From Parelaphostrongylus tenuis (Eukaryota > Nematoda > Chromadorea > Rhabditida > Metastrongylidae), in contig JAHQIW010007125.1 in the NCBI GenBank assembly GCA_019055375.1, forward strand, positions 1 through 64,000: a stretch of 64,000 nucleotides of DNA, read 5' to 3'. The stretch's first letter is position 1, and the number at the start of each line of letters is the position of its first letter. Made by a program: the position numbers and the translations under genes. Of this stretch, positions 61,130-64,000 are shown piece after piece. Under the pieces are notes generated by a model. It searched no databases. It saw only the letters and a list, made by a program, of their open reading frames with translations, and was not told the origin of the DNA.

Positions 61130-61930
61130 ATGTACTGTGCGGCGGTAGTTCAAGAAGTTTTGTAAAGAAGATGAAAGCTTCAAAGATGAGCAAGGTTATG
61201 GCCGGCCATGGGAATTGACAATGAGTAACTAGAAGCAATTATCATAGCTGATCCCTTTAAGTCTACGCGAGGTAATGCAGAGAGCTTGATATTATCCATT
61301 CCACGGTCGTTCGCCATTTGATAGTGCAGAAGTGAAAGAGCTTGATAAGTGGGTGCCTCATGAACTCACCAAAGTAAAAAAAAAACCGTTTGTTTTGAAG
61401 TGCCATCTTTTCGTGTTCTATGCAAAAAACTGCATACCATTTCTTGATCACGTTGTCACGTGCAAGAAAAAGTGAATTTTCAAAAGAGCCGGCGACGATT
61501 AGCCCAGTTATTGGACATAGATGAAGTTCCAGAGCACTTCTCAAAGCATAAATTAGGCCAAAAAAGGTCATGGCCACTGTGTGATGGTCCACTGTCGGTC
61601 TGATCCACCACAGTTTTCTGAATGCCGGTGAAACCATTACATCTGAAAAGTATGCTCAGCAATTTGAAGTGATATACCAAAAACTGCTACGGTGAAGCTA
61701 GAACTAATTAACAGAAAGGGTCCAGTCTTTCTCCACAACAACGCGAGGCTACACGTCGCACCACGAACGCTTTAAAGGTTTGACGAATTATGCTACGAAG
61801 TATTTTCTCATCCTCCATATTTGCTGGATCTTGCTCCCACCGACTACCACTTCTTCAAGCACCAATACAAAACTTGCTTTTAGGGGCTCATCGAATGAAG
61901 AGGCACCTATATGAATACTAGAGGAGTAAA
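61130..61930 (+). pseudogene. Mariner transposase fossil, nearly full domain order
   Basis: In order: ESFKDEQGYGRPWELT, VKELDKWVPHELT, SRRRLAQLLDIDEVPEHFSK, WSTVGLIHHSFLNAGETITS with EKYAQQFEVIYQKL, VFLHNNARLHVAPRTL and a PPYLLDLAPTDYHFFKH stretch. The second catalytic D region reads HNNAR instead of HDNAR. Numerous stops and frameshifts; a different lineage from the 51.6 kb copy (Hsmar1/cecropia-like wording, by pattern). Confidence 0.85.
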
Positions 61931-62489
61931 TAAAGTGACAAATAATTGTTGATTATATTTGTTTCTATCTTGACTAAGAAAGATATTTTGACCCACTTGT
62001 CATGATTTGGATTACACGCTCAGAAGCCATCGTTACTTTTACATCAACCCAGCATTTTTCGAAAAGATTAGCTTAAACCTAGGAAAGGCTTACAAAAAGA
62101 ATTGATAGAAATAGCCTTCTGAAGAATTCTAATATAATTCTGAAGAAAATAAGGGGACGGAGATGAACGAAGAAGAGAAGTAATGAGTCCTTATTAGATT
62201 TTGTAATATTGGAGCAATTACAAATGAAGTAAGCTTTCACTTCTCCAGTTTTTCGTAATTCCTTTTTCCCTCTTTGATTCTATTTTCAATATTACCTGAT
62301 TATCTATCACTTCTTACATTTTGTATTTCGTGCTTGTTTTGATAGTTTTTGCATTCAAATTATCTCGTAATTGCATTATATCATTGTGGGTAATTTTGCC
62401 TGCATACAGCATTTAATTAATTTTCTCGTATATTTTGATTTCGTTCTTTATTAATATGCTCAGTTAGTATTAGTTCAACCGCTACGAAA
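61931..62489. other. No feature recognised
   Basis: AT-rich flank of the mariner fossil; its expected terminal repeat was not located. Confidence 0.45.
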
Positions 62490-62797
62490 TAGTATTCGAT
62501 TGTGAAAATAGATAATTCTGTATGGTAATCGAGCGAGGACGGTCTTGATTTGTTTCCACATGTAAGCATTGGGGTGCTATCCCTCCGAGATTGGAAAATC
62601 GGTAGAGGGCTGGACTGCGAAGCTTTGTTCATTTACACATTTGTAGTATTCAATTGTGGAAATAGATAATTCTGTATGGTAATCGAACGAGGACGGTCTT
62701 GATTTGTTTCCACATGTAAGCATTGAGGTGCTATCCCTCCGAGATTGGAAAATCGGTAGGGGGCTGAACTGCGAAGCTTTGTTCAATTTACACATTT
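62490..62797. repeat. Tandem duplication, 154-bp period
   Basis: Two direct copies share AATAGATAATTCTGTATGGT, GAGGACGGTCTTGATTTGTT and CTATCCCTCCGAGATTGGAA, with a few substitutions. The - strand stays open through both (SPLPIFQSRRDST, MLTCGNKSRPSS), but the differences between copies change residues freely, so coding is doubtful. Confidence 0.85.
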
Positions 62798-64000
62798 GAT
62801 GAATACCTCGGCTGAAGATCCTGATATGCTTTAGCTTAACTGTCTCAGATTTCCACGGAGATCTATCTGACCAATATTCAGCGATATTCATGTGGGGGGC
62901 CAGCATCCTCCGACAAGAACTGAATATACACCCAAGACCCGTAGTGCTTCGTGGAATTTGGGTGCGAGGGAGCAAAATGAAGGAAATTTAATGCATTTAC
63001 AAGCATATGTGATATAGGGTCACGTTATTTGTTATAAAGTGGTAAAATTGGGTTGACCATGGACCGTCCTGTGTCTTGAAAAATTGCGAGTGATGATATT
63101 AGGTCAGTTCTTTCTAGCAAACGGAACTAAATAAGAGGGTACTAATGGTTGTTGGCAAGCTCCGTTTGAATCGGAAAATTTTCGGGACCACGAATCTTTA
63201 TTCTGAGCCGTTAGCCATAAAGCCATGTGGAGGGTCCCCATATGGCAAACAGGGAGCAAATGCTGCTCAAGGCTACCTGAGACTTTCCTAACACGCAAAG
63301 TGTGAGAGATGGATTCCGCGTTTCCACTGAGTCAATTGTGCGCCCATCTTCTCTGTTTCTACTAGTCAAACGTCCAGAAGCGTGCCTATTCGTTGATGCG
63401 GAAGTACACTGAAAGAAGTTGGGAGTCACCGCCTTCACCAAATAATCGCTCTCGTGTCTACATTGGGACAGATTGGCTAGTAACTTGTTAATGATCAGTT
63501 CCACCGTCTAGTTCATTGAGTTGTAGGTGGGTATCCAAAAGCTATATTCTGTAAAATAAATGATCCTCATTTTCTTGACCTCAAACAAATTCCCGAAACG
63601 GCTGCGTTTGGTAGGACGAGTACGTAGAGCCTACTAAAATCTCAAAGACATTCTAGATTTTCCAAATTTCGGAGAACTAAGGTGACGATCTTTACGTACA
63701 ATGCTGTTCACTTACACATGTTCACATGTATGTTCGCTGGAACATGAGTTCTTTTAAGAGGACTTCATCAGTAAAGTGCGAAGTAAGACATATGTATTCA
63801 TCGGCCTGCCTAACACGAGAAGGTGCCACATCTCGCCACTGTCTGGACACCATTGAAGAAACCAACCTGAATATCGTCGTTGCATAATACTATTACAATC
63901 GACATAAAAGGTGGAGGTTCGAATAGGTAACATCACCTCGTCAAAATAATCTATTACCAGCCAGCAGTAATGCAAACATTAGAACGGACAATGTGAAAGT
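62798..64000. other. Unassigned region with several - strand open stretches
   Basis: Overlapping - strand frames at 62577-62975, 63104-63298, 63211-63504 and 63754-63975 have moderately coding-like composition (for example LGCIFSSCRRMLAPHMNIAE and SLTLCVLGKSQVALSSICSL), but no family is recognised. They could be exons of a gene entering from beyond the right edge or a decayed mobile element. Confidence 0.3.

Noticed and set aside
61263..61680. A 124-codon - strand frame over the mariner fossil
   Set aside because: It is the antisense reading of the mariner sequence, whose + strand has the recognisable motifs.
63755..63790. CTGATGA on the - strand near 63770 as another hammerhead
   Set aside because: No GAAA at suitable distance and no pairing stem II.
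1..64000. CRISPR array, bacterial operon or prophage
   Set aside because: No regularly spaced identical repeats, no ribosome-binding-site-led gene strings; introns and LINE/SINE content show an animal genome.
1..64000. Spliced-leader RNA or spliceosomal snRNA genes
   Set aside because: I looked for the nematode SL1-type leader wording and snRNA landmarks on both strands and saw none.

Overview
The window is eukaryotic, animal, gene-poor and extremely repeat-rich. Short introns with TTTCAG-type acceptors, RTE-class LINEs resembling the Caenorhabditis type, several mariner lineages, Penelope-like elements and many tRNA-derived SINEs suggest a clade V (strongylid or hookworm-like) nematode; this assignment is inference. 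One complete host gene is recognised: the epsilon subunit of the COPI coatomer, on the + strand in eight exons from 30046 to 35425. It has a 2.3 kb repeat-filled first intron, a compact 3' part, and an apparent one-base deletion in exon 4. A second host gene may be represented by one exon on the - strand (3613-3751) that resembles the start of an MRGBP/EAF7-type NuA4 subunit.

Almost everything else is mobile DNA. Penelope-like elements (RT plus GIY-YIG) lie at 5.9-7.8, 21.4-22.4, 40.3-42.9 and 46.6-48.2 kb. All four end in oppositely oriented terminal repeats, and the last two are 5'-to-5' inverted duplications. RTE LINE remnants lie at 23.3-24.1, 26.1-27.3 and 31.4-32.0 kb; the first has the arrangement expected from twin priming. 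Mariner transposase fossils lie at 29.2, 38.8-39.3, 51.7-52.0 and 61.1-61.9 kb. tRNA-derived SINEs of several families are scattered throughout; the commonest carries a 3' tail matching the RTE 3' end and often sits as head-to-head palindromes. A large, old foldback repeat about 0.7-1 kb long fills much of the remaining DNA and has been invaded by the younger elements. Short GC-rich repeats with TTAACCCTT-like ends look like piggyBac-type MITEs.

The most striking content is catalytic RNA. By eye I find more than twenty hammerhead ribozyme motifs in three structural classes. Class A has stem I GCCCGA/TCGGGC and a palindromic loopless stem III ACACGTGT. It sits in the arms of an inverted-repeat element for which no protein is visible here, and is followed by a hairpin that competes for stem I. 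Class B lies in the Penelope terminal repeats, with stem I GGCT/AGCC and a palindromic ACGT stem III. Class C is rare, with a canonical looped stem III: a near-perfect copy at 13430-13474 (-), a variant about 460 bp past the coatomer stop codon, and a core-mutated one at 60.1 kb. Palindromic stem III implies cleavage as dimers, which suits the inverted and tandem arrangement of these repeats. The 59.4-61.0 kb block is a nested cluster of class A copies.

Most short open frames in the window are chance readings through repeats and are not annotated. Boundaries of old repeats were read by eye and are approximate.
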